A stretch of DNA of 64,000 nucleotides, from contig OX377201.1 of assembly GCA_947396885.1 (NCBI GenBank), positions 26,947,923 through 27,011,922 of the forward strand, read 5' to 3'. How positions within the stretch are numbered: the first letter of the stretch is position 1; the number at the start of each line of letters is the position of its first letter. Shown in pieces: positions 21,079 to 31,860 of this stretch. The notes beneath the pieces are model-generated. The model was not told where the DNA came from. It saw only the letters and a list, made by a program, of their open reading frames with translations, and did not search any database. A program made the position numbers and the translations under genes. Origin of the DNA: Heligmosomoides polygyrus polygyrus (Eukaryota > Nematoda > Chromadorea > Rhabditida > Heligmosomidae).

Positions 21079-21507
21079 GGCCTCCGCACATTTTTGCCGC
21101 AACACCGCAAGCCGCAGGCGACAAAGCTGCCTCGTGAAAGTGAAGGAGAAACGTGGCGCGGCACTCGTCCTCAGTTTTTTCGTCACACTCCGATAACGAT
21201 GCCAGACGATGCTCCAATGGCGGTGGCGATGCGGTTTCGTGGTCATTATCACATTATCATAGTCATTATCAGTTTCCATTCTAGATCCCCACCACAATCA
21301 GCTAGAGCCCAGACAGAACTCGGTCGGCAGCAAAGCGGGTGCAGTAGCAATAGTGCCTTGAATCGTTGTTGCCGCTGCCGCTTTGGCAGCACTCCGTCTG
21401 CCCCCAAGCGGTACATCAGCGGCGAGCTTTCCGCCCGCGGCGATCTCTATGTCTCTGCCTATGTTTGAAGAAGGGTTCTCGCGTTGCCGCAAAAGTGTGT
21501 GGAGACC
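21079..21507. mobile_element. Candidate MITE with about 29-bp terminal inverted repeats
   Basis: The left end, GGCCTCCGCACATTTTTGCC, and the reverse of the right end, GGTCTCCACACACTTTTGCG, pair along about 29 bp with a few mismatches. The body is about 430 bp, GC-richer than its surroundings and without a transposase. A short TAAAG/TTAAG flank could be a target duplication but is imperfect. Class assignment is open. Confidence 0.55.
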
Positions 21508-22649
21508 TTAAGACGTATTATTTTATGAAGAACAAGCACTTCAAACGTTTGTCTTCTCCACTCTTAGAGTTCATAGGCCAAAATTCAAATCCTTTCTATG
21601 GTTGATGAAGTCAAGGAGAAAACCCGCTGATCTGACATGAGGTTTAGTGAAGCAGTTCTAAACCTTTTCTATTCAGTCAATGTCTCTCGGCGTAGAAAGA
21701 CTGATAATCGAAAAGTTTCCATGCCCAGGTATTAACCTTACGTGTGTTTGAAAGCTTGAAAAAACCTACACGATTTTTGTCGGTAAGGCATCCATAACTT
21801 TGTGCATGACGATCAATCGTTCGCTCTGTAGAGATTGTATGCAGCAACAGCCTACAGCTGTACAACACAGCCTTCTGTACATACAACACAGTCTTTTTTG
21901 TTGCAGGTGGGCTATGGGATACCAATTCAACGCGCCGAAAGATCTGCGGAGGGTAGAAATGCTAGACGCCGCCAAAACATGGTTCGCTTATGTTTCCCCT
22001 TTATCTCTTATGCGTCCATTGCTGCGGTTCGGAGATGTATCATGCATCGTGCACGGCTATAAGATGATGTCGTTCTGCTCAACATTCCTAGTAACAACAT
22101 TAGAAAGCAGCTGGTACGGAAATGACTCTACGACATGCAGAACCTGTCAGATGGTTGTGTTGTTTGCCCCCCCCCCCCCCCACTTGGCATTTGGAGATTG
22201 TGATCAGATCTGACAAGGGAAGGGTCTGAAGCGTATGTCTGCACGGGGAGAGCAAATCATATAGTGAGAGTCCCAACCCCTCAGCTAGTATAAGAATGTG
22301 TTTATTTTTTGAAAGTCGGTAAGCCAAGGAGTAGGGAGACCTTGAATTTGCAATCGAATAGGGGCATCAAAAAAAAAGGCACTATCATGAGGAATGTTAA
22401 TATAAACGTATTGAGTACATTGCTCTAACAACCGCCTGTTTTCTTCAACGAGACGACTCCATATGATTGTTGATGACTTGGGAGCAGTACGTCCCGACTA
22501 AACAATGCTTCAATAAAATCTTCAAGCTCTTTGTTTGGCTGTTTCGCATTCGCTATGAAGGTGCTCCTTTAAAATGCGGTCAGAGGAGTATGAGTACTGC
22601 ATTGCCGAGCAACTCTGTTAACCTTATTGATACCATTTTTTTTGAATTT
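21508..22649. other. No gene; poly-C run
   Basis: A run of 15 C lies at 22167-22181. Frames in this region overlap one another on both strands and show no domain. Confidence 0.45.
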
Positions 22650-22705
22650 TGCAAAGACAAGCGCAGCTCAGTAAAACAATATACTGAGCTGCGCTTGTCT
22701 TTGCA
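22650..22705. repeat. Perfect 24-bp hairpin with 8-nt loop
   Basis: The arms at 22650-22673 and 22682-22705 are perfectly complementary and GC-balanced (CAAGCGCAGCTCAGTA in the inner part). The loop is AAACAATA. The flanks do not continue the pairing. Confidence 0.93.
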
Positions 22706-23740
22706 ATAATAACAACAACACTAAATTCAATTGGAAACAAGGGTTGAGGATTTTTTATAGAAAATTACCGAAACTGGCAAAATCCTTTAGGAAATTTAAC
22801 AAACCAGCAAACTTTAACTCAACTCTAACTTAACCCAATACCACCAAACAATTTTTTACTTAACTTGACTGAAGGTTAAAAATGTCATTAATCCTCCAAA
22901 AGTTTATTCCTTCAAAAATTGCTTTCTGTTGCCTTTCTTCCAGATTCCGAGCGGTATTGTCTCACCATCTTTAATGTCTACAATTATTCTCAAGCCACAT
23001 AGAAGCTTTAAAGAAGTATAATAATAAAGAATGGATGGCGGCGTTCAATAATAAAGCACGTTCAATTCATTTTGGAATGCGCCATGCGTTTTCTTTCTGC
23101 GGAATGTCGTGGAGACTTTGAAGCTGGAGTGAGTGGCACATCCGACAAGGGGTTCGAATGCACTCGACGTGGAAGAAATTACTTGAAGTGACCTTGGCTA
23201 TAACAGAAAGCTACTTCTTTGCCTTCTAGTCTAAGGCTTATAGTCCCGATTGCAAGCAACCTTAGGACACTAGCCGCTTCATAGCGATCGTCACGTTGCA
23301 AGGACAACGTCAGCAGGCTACGTAGCAGTGGTTCGGAGAGGGAAAATGCACTTGCGACTTGTATCTTACGTAATATGTACGTGATTTCCTGCCTCACAAA
23401 ATTCCTGATTTATACCACGTTTTCGCCTGAAACGCTTTTTGATAAGTGGAAAACGTTTTCTGCCTCTAGAAGCAGCGTGACTCTATAGTTTGACCATTGC
23501 ATCAGCGACGTTCCGTTATTTAGAGCGCTGTCGGCCCTTTATTATCTTTGATTCTATCCCTTTAATGAAAGGAATTGGCTGTTTTTTGTTCTATATTAAG
23601 ATTTCAGCACAGCGCTATTTTTCAGCGAAAATGTCCGTTGTCATTAAAGCAGCATTGTGCAAGCACTGTGTCTTGTTCTTAGAATTATACTTCTTACGCC
23701 TTGCTCTCAACAAGAAATTGCGCTAGAGCAAGCAACAACA
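22706..23740. other. No gene; SINE-1 scrap at 23068-23130
   Basis: The scrap TTTTGGAATGCGCCATGCG to GGAATGTCGTGGAGAC matches the SINE-1 3' part on the minus strand. Elsewhere the frames are short and unremarkable. Confidence 0.45.
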
Positions 23741-23746
23741 AGAATA

Positions 23747-24037
23747 AAGGATAAAGGACGGCGTTACTCAATCCCTTCTGGGATGCGCCAGCGCATTCTA
23801 CTTCTACGGGATGTCGTGGAGGCGACATGAATGCGTATTCGGCCATACAATGACTTGCGGTGGCCAGCCGATGAACAAGTCAGCGCTTTATCCTTCCCAG
23901 ACAAGTCTGGTACCAATTCACCGACCCCGGAGGGATGGAAGGCTTGGTTGGCCTGGGCGGGAAATCCGAACCAGGAACCTGGTATCGGGTGTACGCGGCA
24001 GTCGCGCCTCCTCCGACTGCGCTACACACGCCCGAAA
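23747..24037 (-). mobile_element. SINE-1, full-length, well-preserved copy
   Basis: This copy is nearly identical to the one at 1137-1427 and is the best available consensus. On the minus strand it runs from GCGTGTGTAGCGCAGTCGG (A box) through GGTTCGGATTTCCC (B box) to CCTTTATCCTT. A 14-bp target-site duplication, CAACAACAAGAATA, flanks it at 23733-23746 and 24038-24051. Confidence 0.9.
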
Positions 24038-24069
24038 CAACAACAAGAATACTAAAAATAATATTAGGG

Positions 24070-24140
24070 GCATCGTTGGTTCAGTGGTACAATGCTTGTC
24101 TTTCACGTAGGCGATACGGGTTCGATTCCTGGCCGATGCT
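24070..24140 (+). tRNA. tRNA-Gly-like sequence with UUC anticodon, probable pseudogene
   Basis: A 71-nt cloverleaf begins GCATCGTTGGTTCAGTGG and ends GGTTCGATTCCTGGCCGATGC, matching the body of eukaryotic tRNA-Gly(GCC) as I know it. The anticodon loop reads CTTTCAC, giving UUC (a Glu anticodon) in place of GCC. Mismatches at the seventh acceptor pair, one D-stem pair and the first T-stem pair, plus a weak anticodon stem with several G-U pairs and no downstream T run, argue for a decayed copy. Confidence 0.55.
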
Positions 24141-24347
24141 TCAAAACTCTGTTTGAAGTTGGTCTAGTGGTAAGGTTTTATTTATTTGTTGAACGGAATT
24201 GGAACATCGCCAACATAGGGTGCGAGGGCATAAAACATTAAAAATCACCCAAGCATTGCAGACAAAAATCATTGGGCATCTACTGCGAAAAGAAACACAG
24301 CTTCATAGACCAACAGAAACAACAGAGCTGAGGCGAGACTTATCGAA

Positions 24348-24451
24348 CCGCTTACCGGCCTCTAACGGTGAAAATTCCATAAAACCCCAAACCTGATGAT
24401 GATGAATGTCATATAAGGGGATATTTCACCGTTAGAGGGCGGTAAGCGGTT
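24348..24451. repeat. 28-bp inverted repeat around a 48-nt spacer
   Basis: AACCGCTTACCGGCCTCTAA at 24348 pairs with the segment at 24424-24451 with about one mismatch. Part of the left flank continues weakly. It could be a small fold-back element. Confidence 0.75.
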
Positions 24452-24795
24452 GATGAGTTTGGCCCTTGGCCGCGAGGAAAGCTGCAAGCGTATCGAATTT
24501 TTTCAAAAATAACCTCGTTCTTCAAATTTTTCAAAATTCAAAATTTTCTGATAAAATGCATGAATGTGACTTATGAAGCACACTCTATAACTAATAGAAT
24601 TCAAGAGTTCTTCGTTCCTTTTTGAGCCAGTCGTTCCATTAAATTCAATGAAAACGTTATTTGGACGGCTCCAGTGCTGTAGTTCTGCTCATCATTGTGA
24701 ATACTTCTGACCTTTGTTTCGTTCGACGCACTTCTATCGCGACATTTATGCTCAACTCAACGAATGATCACGTCGTAAGTTGTCTCGTTGCAGAT

Positions 24796-24873
24796 ATGTT
24801 CACTGGAAGTACAATTTTGTTGTTTCTTTCCTCACTACACTTCACCATTGCTCAAGAATGCAAATACGTTCGG
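24796..24873 (+). CDS. Secreted Cys-rich protein, exon 1 (signal peptide)
   Basis: The ATG is followed by MFTGSTILLFLSSLHFTIAQ, a textbook signal peptide with a likely cleavage before ECKYVR. The exon ends CGG at a GTTAGT donor and is 26 codons, phase 0. An acceptor-like CTCGTTGCAG ends two bases before the ATG. That would suit spliced-leader trans-splicing, as in many nematode genes, or an upstream non-coding exon. The frame is also open upstream to 24661, but that stretch lacks a signal peptide. No homologue is recognised. The exon call rests on the signal peptide, the donor, and the phase match to the next two exons. Confidence 0.6.
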
Positions 24874-25271
24874 GTTAGTTCATTTTCTCACACTTTTACC
24901 TTTTCGTGTCACTTCCAAAATGATTACCTTTACTAAATTTTGTTTTTTGAGGACCCTTAGAAACGTGGGAAACCTTCCAGAAAACGGGGCACATGAAGTC
25001 AGAAGGTTAACTTCATAGGGCTGATGATTCTGTGGTATGCTTAGGATTGCATGACGCGTGTATAATACACAGTGTATGTAAAGAAACACCATCGGGGAGT
25101 TCTCGGCTTTGATGGGTCATGGGCAAGCCTTCTCCCCAATAGCGGTCTTGTGGTACAATGCTCTGTGGCTGGGTTTCAACCGAAATTAATTTAGGAGTTG
25201 GGAGTGAATCAAAAACCTGAAGAATATCGGAAGTGTGACTTATGGATCCAAAATTAGGTAGGTGCTTTCAG

Positions 25272-25415
25272 TATGAAACTATGGCAGAAGCTGAACGTCG
25301 TGCAGTATTCGAGCGATGTTTGCTGAACTGCAACGAATCTTCGCGAGATCCTAATCCTTGCCACACCTGTGCCATACCATACAAAGGATACGGTTGCCTC
25401 TTAAAACGAGAAGAG
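25272..25415 (+). CDS. Secreted Cys-rich protein, exon 2
   Basis: The acceptor GTGCTTTCAG is followed by YETMAEAERRAVFERCLLNC, then a CHTCAIPYKGYGC block, ending KREE at a GTTAGT donor. It has 48 codons, phase 0 on both sides, and adds five cysteines. The RRAVFERCLLNC helix resembles EQRFKRCLHRC in exon 3, so the two exons may be diverged repeats of a helical CX3C unit. Intron 1 is 398 nt. Base use is more balanced than in the AT-rich surroundings. The family is unknown. Confidence 0.62.
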
Positions 25416-26251
25416 GTTAGTTATGTTAGAAGAAGGAAAGGTTATTTCTACAATGCCTGTTGATGGGTGCAAGAATATGCGCATGGACGACAACGAAACA
25501 AGTACGAAGTGCGGCTCCAAGTAGCTGAAAAATTTGGGTGCATTACGTTCCCACTCCCACTACTGTAGAAGGCGGAGCTACGTGCTCGATTACCGTAGGC
25601 TGACCGGCACGCGTTGACCTCGGACGAGATTTCACTAAAAGATGAGGTGCGTTGAGCGGTGCGCGCATTGCTGCTGTGAAGCAGATTCCGTGCGGGAGCG
25701 GGTGAGACCAGGATCTTTTCTATTTTTGCTCAGCACTCTTTTCTCTGCAAATTTTGAAGAAAAAGGAATAGGGACCACATGTGCCCTTTGAAATTACAAA
25801 GATGAAACGGGAAAAGGAGCAACACAACGAGTTTCTTCCTTCTCTACACTTCCTCAGTCTACGAGAGCTTCATTGTTTCGCTTAGGCCATGTTCTCTTTC
25901 CAGCTTTCCTTATGTGTTCTTTTTAGCTTTTTTTGTAGTTAGTTAGTTGAGTGCAGTCTTTACTAACATGCGGATATGGCTAACTGAATGTTCGCCATTT
26001 TTCAAAAGTGCATCTGAACCAGCGGCAGAAGCGGCTTCTATTGCATCTTTTCTGGCTCAGAACTTTGCGAGCAGCGGAATCTTCCATAGATTAATGCTCT
26101 TCCTCATTATAACATAACATAACGAAGCATGGATTCATAATATTATTAGGATAACCTTTTGCTATGGCTGAGCAATAAACGAAAACAAATTCATGGGCTT
26201 ATTTCACTGTTTCTCCCCATTTCAGCATGCAGTCTTTCCATTCCATATCTA
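25416..26251. other. Intron 2, first part; no other feature
   Basis: This is intronic if the three-exon model is right. There is no recognised repeat or frame before the mariner element. Confidence 0.4.
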
Positions 26252-27514
26252 TTAGGTTGGAAAAAAAAGTCTCTTCACACTTCGAAATTTTTTTTACCCT
26301 TCCCCTTGTAAACGCACTAGCCAATGTTGATTGCTGATTTCGTAATCCTATCACACTTGTCTACCGTTCGCACGCAGACACAGGTTAAGACTCTTCTTGT
26401 AATTCGTTATCCATCCAATCTTCCGAACTCAATGCCAGATCTACCTCATGGCCGTTTTCAGCACGGCATTCTTCAAGAATTCATTAAAGAATCCACAGCA
26501 CGTCAGGCAGCAGACCAAATTAACCACATATATGGCTTGGGATCTACTACTCATCGCGCCTGTTATGAGTGGTTCGGAAAGTCTTTAAAGGGAAATTATT
26601 CACTGAGGGCAAAGCATGGTCAGGAAGGCCAACTGGATTGGACGACAGTGAACTACACCATCTTCTTCGTACCGATAGTTGGCAGACGACACGTCAGCTG
26701 GCAGAGAAGCTCGAAGTGTCTCATAGGATAGTGGGGATCCATCTGAAGAATCTTGGCTTTCATGGAAATTTGGAGCTTGGATTCCACATGCCCTGTCAGA
26801 CACTCAGAAAGGTCGACGGCTCTCCATCGCTGCTTCTCTTCTGTCCAGATAAGGAAGAAAATCGTTTCTTCCGCGGATTGTGACAGGCGAAGAGTCCTGG
26901 GTTCTGTGTGCCAACTTCCGAGGAAAAGGCAATGGGTACAAAAGGGAGAGAGCCCTAAGTCTGATCTCAAGCCCAATGTTCACGAACGGAAGATTCTCTT
27001 GAGTGTTTGGTGGATATCAGAGGAGTGATTTATCGGCAAACTCTCAGAAGTGGAGAGACACTTACTGCTGCCACATACAGTGGCCAACTCCACAAAGTCG
27101 CCGCAGCTTTCCAAGAAACGAGGCCTGAGAAGTCGAAGGTGATGATCCTGCATGACAACGCAAAGCGACATGCTGCAAGACTCACAAGAGAAACAATAAA
27201 GAAGCTGGGCTGGGAGGTAATGCCACATCCACCGTATAGCCCTGACCTCGGCCCTCCCGAATGCTATTTCTTCCACGCTCTCAAGCAAGAAATTGGAGAG
27301 AAATATTTTGAAACGGACGAGGACCTCAAAAATTGGATTCAGCGGTGATTCGATTTCAGAACTGCAGTCTTTTACGCGAGAGGAATTAGAAAAATTACCA
27401 CGTCTTTGGAGAAGTGTAGTAGAACAAAATAGAGTTTATCTCAATTGATTTGACTTTGTAGTTGTGAAGTAATAAATCTTTGAAAAAAATGAAAAGACTT
27501 TTTTTCCAACCTAA
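26252..27514 (+). mobile_element. Mariner element with intact ends, bandit-like, dead transposase
   Basis: The 1,263-bp element is bounded by TA at 26250-26251 and 27515-27516 and by inverted ends TTAGGTTGGAAAAAAA...GTCT. The transposase relic runs from ATG at 26432 to a stop at 27446-27448 and resembles Hsmar1-type mariner: an HTH (FIKESTARQAADQINHIYG), then GRPTGLDDSELHHLLRTDSW, then VTGEESWVL, LHDNAKRHAARLT and HPPYSPDLGPPECYFF. Several frameshifts break it. The first catalytic position, normally Asp in TGDE, reads Glu. The third, 34 residues after the Asp of LHDNA, also reads Glu. It sits in the intron of the Cys-rich gene, in the same orientation. Confidence 0.9.
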
Positions 27515-27516
27515 TA

Positions 27517-30330
27517 GTTCCTGCAACGGGTTTTTCGCTGACTTGTTTGATGCTGATATTTTTTAAACGATTAGACTTAGACTTATTCGACCTCAATTTC
27601 CGACCTCAACCTAGACTTATTTAGACTTAATCACTTGAGGTTACTTGCAGACCCGCATTTTAAAAAACTAACTTGGGTGAAGTCTAAAACTGGAGTAGCC
27701 ACCTAGATCATTTTCCGACCACGAAAGAGATTCCTCTCAACACTTTTAGAAACCAGTGGCACCATGTGTGATTGGTGACTGCACAGATATCTGCATATTC
27801 AACATTAGCAGTTACATTGTAATCACCAAAACTAGTACTCAGAATTGATTCTGGCATCTAAAATGATAACTGGATGACTGATTTGTCATGGTGGATCCAC
27901 TTTTCCACAAAAATATTCAGTCTGTGCCAGCCTTGAAACCCTACGCCAAATGGGACACAGCTGGACAGTTCCACGATGGTTTTCAAAGCAATACTTTTGT
28001 GACAGAATTCAATAAGTCACCATAGTCAATCAAAATAACAGCTCATGCCAGATATTCGTGATTTTTCATTAAAAATGAATCGCATAACTCCATATGGATA
28101 AATATCACACCTAACGAAATTAGAAATTGGAATTTGCACCTTTGGTCAGGAACGCTGATGTAATCTGGGAGCACAAATTCATGTCACAACCTTCACTGAA
28201 TTCTTTGTTTCATGTAACTGCACTATATGCTTACTAAGTTTTTGGGTACTAAGCGGGTTGCTACCAGCTCCTGTTATGAGAATTTGGTCGTGGAACACTC
28301 AACTAAACGCGGTTTCTGAGCTCTCTTGTTCACAACTAGGCAAGATAAGGAACTCCGGGGTGTGGCTGATCTAACTTATCCGTTTTAGGATACCTTGCCG
28401 GTGTACAGCAAGACCCAGCCCGCTTAGTACCAGTTTTTGTAGCTATTTGTAACTAATGGACCAAGAATTTTATGATCGTCCAGATACTGAGGACCTTTTC
28501 TTAGCAAACAGTGCATACATAGCCTTTGTGGCACATTAGTTTTGCCCTGCACCCAGCCGTCGCCATTTTTGAATGCTTCTTTTGGTAGTCTAACCAATTT
28601 CAAGAATATTAAGACTAGGGTTATCAAACAGTATTTCTCTCACAATAATATGAAAAAGAATTTTTTTACTGATACGGTGATTGCTTTCAATAGAAAACTG
28701 ATGTGGAACAGTGCCCATTTCCGTTTCCTCCTTCCGCCCCAAAAACAGGCGGAACACGGAATGGAAGAGTCCAAAAAACCGGAGTTCGGAACACTTAGGC
28801 GGAAATTCCGCACATCCCTGCTCAGCACTCCAGAACATATGAAAACTAGAAGAGCGAGGAGAACAAGAGCAAAAGGCTACCGTAGCCCAGGGAGACACAT
28901 AACGTACGAAACCAAAAAATTTAAATAAGTGGGTAACACTAGTGAAGCGGTTGTAACAGACTCCTTCAGAACTAAAGTACAAAGGAGGAGAAACAACATG
29001 AGAGTGTTGGTGATGGACTTGATTTTTGCACGCGACATATCGTACAACAAACTTGTGTAGCAGAAAACTTTATCTCTAGGGCTACACCCTAATGAGCAGA
29101 TAGCAAGCCTGCATCAACAAGACGACGTCAAGCGCTTCAGCAGAGGAAGAGCAGAACATTCTCCGATCAGAAGCCTCGGAGGTAGCAGCGAATGCCGACT
29201 TCTTTCTTCGTAGTCCTGAAGCAGCTCCAATCAAAAAGTTGCCTACAGACTAGAATATTGCCCCTGTTTTTTGGTTCTTCGGCGGAATAGACGCAAAAAA
29301 CCGCTGTTTTCGCAGCACTTCCATAACTTCTTTCAAAGCTACTTGTTCAAAAAATAATTGCAATCACACGAATCTGCTTTGCATGGTCTATCCAGTGATG
29401 TAGATAACATTCACTTGTTCCACAAAAAACTGATTCGGTGTCCTGTGTAATCTCAACGGGGGACCCCTACCTCGCTCGAGATAATTGCACAGGGCAGATC
29501 CTAATTGGCAGCTTTTTAAGCAGATATCTCGCCTTCCGCCTTTACTACACCTTTGAACGGTGCACTTTTTCGTAGCCAGCAGAAGACTGTATCGTTGCTA
29601 TATGCTTTTTTGTGTACAGTGATCTCAAAAGTGATTCATTGATTTTTTTACTGCCGTAGGTCTTTTCCTTCATGAATACAATCGTTGAGATTAATACTAG
29701 TATGTAGATTGATCTTGTCCATAATAGTAGGTATTGTATTACTGACCCTTGAAAATAAAGGAAATAATTACAAAACTTTACAAGAAGAGGAAAACTTTGT
29801 GCAGGTAAAAACAGAGCGATAGAAGGTTCAGTTAAGTGCCTCAAGATATTGACTGGTGTTAACGCAGTTAAAGCCAACGATGCAGCAAGCGACTGTCTGG
29901 ATAAAACAGTTTATCAAGGAAACGTGAAACAACAAGAAACGGGACCAAATAGGAAACACAACACTAAGACACATCACATCACGCTTAAACGGTTACAAAG
30001 TTGGTTGCGGTGAGAAGTAGGACAGACGACACAGCCCACGACAGATCGAGATGATCTCGGAGCGCACCCCAAAAACCAGAGCCACAACTATCTTCCCCAT
30101 CACCTTTCTCGACATCATCATCCTAGGTTCCCGCGCCCGCAACTTCTAGCGGTTTCTGCAGTACGCACATCGGTCGGTCTACCGTAAAACTAAATCGCGC
30201 GCTCTCCAATTCTCAAAACAGACAACAAACTCACGAAAAAATTTCCCGTTTCACATGCAATATTTTAAAGACAGTAGGGAAGCATTCATTAGATTTGAGT
30301 TTCGAATTGTGCCGAATAATTATTCGTGCG
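27517..30330. other. Intronic DNA, no supported feature
   Basis: Frames at 28542-28928 (plus, basic C-terminus) and 28590-28982 (minus) overlap and show no domain. The stretch 27780-28420 has faintly even composition, like old retroelement sequence, but nothing could be read. Confidence 0.35.
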
Positions 30331-30339
30331 ATTTTAAGT

Positions 30340-30660
30340 AGTTGATGACTCGATTACTCGAAAGACGTAAAGCGCTGTTGTTCGAACATTCTTCGAAATC
30401 GAACTTTGCGAAAAAGCATTATTCGAACATTGCTCGAAATCGAATTTCGCGAAGAACCATTGTTCGAGCATGGTTCGATATCGCATTTCGCGAAGAACCA
30501 CTGTTCGAGCATTGTTCGAAGTCGAAGATAGGAAGACGTTGTTCGAACAGTGTTCGAATTAATGATGGCGAAAAAGCGCTGCTTGAATGTTGTTCAAAAT
30601 CGACTATTTCGAAAAAGCAGTGTTCGGATAATGTTCGAAGTCGAACAATGTTCGAACAAT
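30340..30660 (+). repeat. 41-bp minisatellite, TTCGAA-rich, about six units
   Basis: The TTCGCGAAGAACC words at about 30446 and 30487 are 41 bp apart, and the preceding unit is 40 bp upstream. Each unit carries GTTCGAGCATTGTTCGAAG-like palindromic words. The encoded frame (FEHSSKSNFAKKH and similar) repeats with the DNA and is not a real protein. Confidence 0.75.
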
Positions 30661-30813
30661 ATCAAGAGTCGGCCGGTTGACGATCCTTGGGGAACGGATC
30701 GTCTCCGTTCCCCAAGGATCGTCATACGGTAGTTGGCGGGAACGATTCGTGATTTCCTTTCGAGGGCGCTGGCCGCCGACTCTCGATATTGTTCGAACAC
30801 AATATCGAGAGTC
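30649..30813. repeat. Nested palindromes at minisatellite edge
   Basis: A perfect 20-bp inverted repeat with a 5-nt loop lies at 30679-30698 and 30704-30723. A perfect 15-bp one with a 6-nt loop lies at 30778-30792 and 30799-30813. An outer pair of about 28 bp (30649-30676 with 30771-30799) encloses the first. Confidence 0.9.
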
Positions 30814-31149
30814 ACGTTTCGAACGTGTTCGGACGTAGTTCGAAATCGTACGATATCCGAACAATGCTTGAGAGCGAGGGATTCGTCAGAGTGGCTTAGA
30901 GAGGGAGTTCAAATAGAGGTGGCAGTTAATTAAAGGTAATGTGATACTTTCTTTGTTGGTGTTAAACATACCGAGGATGTAATAGTCCGGTTTTCCTAGG
31001 TTATTAGAACCCATGAGAATTCTCAAAAATCTCATTGAGTTAATCTCGTTAATCTCATTAAGCAGCATCATGAAAATCACTGCTGTCTAGTCGACTCTGT
31101 TTTATTGTTTTGGGTACTATCTCATCTTCATGCTTAGTGTTGTTTACAG

Positions 31150-31335
31150 GTTTGTTCGTACGTTCGAATAATTTTCATTCGAATTTAAATATTGAATTCG
31201 AATATTCTAAACATCGAATGCGAGTACTCAGAAAACCGCTTTTTTCGAATATGCTCGAATTCAAATGTTCGAAATTTGTGAGCATTCGAAACCATTCAAA
31301 TATTCGAAAAAATTTCGAGCACAATTACACGCCCG
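31150..31335. repeat. TTCGAA/ATTCGAA-rich degenerate array
   Basis: About a dozen TTCGAA or ATTCGAA words occur in 185 bp. It probably relates to the 30.4-kb array but is too degenerate to fix a period. Confidence 0.5.
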
Positions 31336-31589
31336 AGATGTATGAATACTGCTTTTGAGAGAAGCGGAAACGTCATAGCTGTGGTTAGGATTAGATATGC
31401 ATCACACGCCGCCTCCTTGTTGAAGGTCCTTCAGAACGCTGGCGGATACAGGAATGCGGCTGTTTGGTGGATCTTTGCTAGAGAAGACGGCAAGACAATT
31501 CTCTAATTCTCTTGGTTCTCCAATGAAACTATAAGAATTGCTAAATTCCTCGACCCAGGCCTCGCCTTCGTATGTTAAAAGATTTTTTA

Positions 31590-31860
31590 AAAATTATTTA
31601 TTTATTTGTTTATTTAATGCCAGTTTGAAACACACACTAAGGGGAGAAAAACCCAGAAGGAGCAAATTAAATTGGCTTTTGAAAGATAACACGGTATAAA
31701 AGAAAAGAGAAAATGAGAAGAAAGAAACGACAGGGAAAAGAGAGAGGGCAGGATTCGTGAGCAAATTAAGATAGGGGAAGCTGAGGGACTTTACTGATGC
31801 ACGCATCGCGCATGTCGAAAATGAGGGCTTCTCGAACTTTTCTGACTTTGAATGCACCGT
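31590..31860 (-). repeat. Retroposon 3' end with (AAAT)n-type tail
   Basis: On the minus strand the sequence ends in AATAAACAAATAAATAAATA. Upstream it is pyrimidine-rich and open but carries no RT motif. No clear hairpin precedes this tail. Confidence 0.4.

Noticed and set aside
24070..24140. Functional tRNA-Glu gene
   Set aside because: Mismatches in the acceptor, D and T stems, a weak anticodon stem and no downstream T run argue against function.
28542..28928. 128-codon plus-strand frame inside the long intron
   Set aside because: A longer frame is open on the other strand and composition is AT-rich; no motif supports either.
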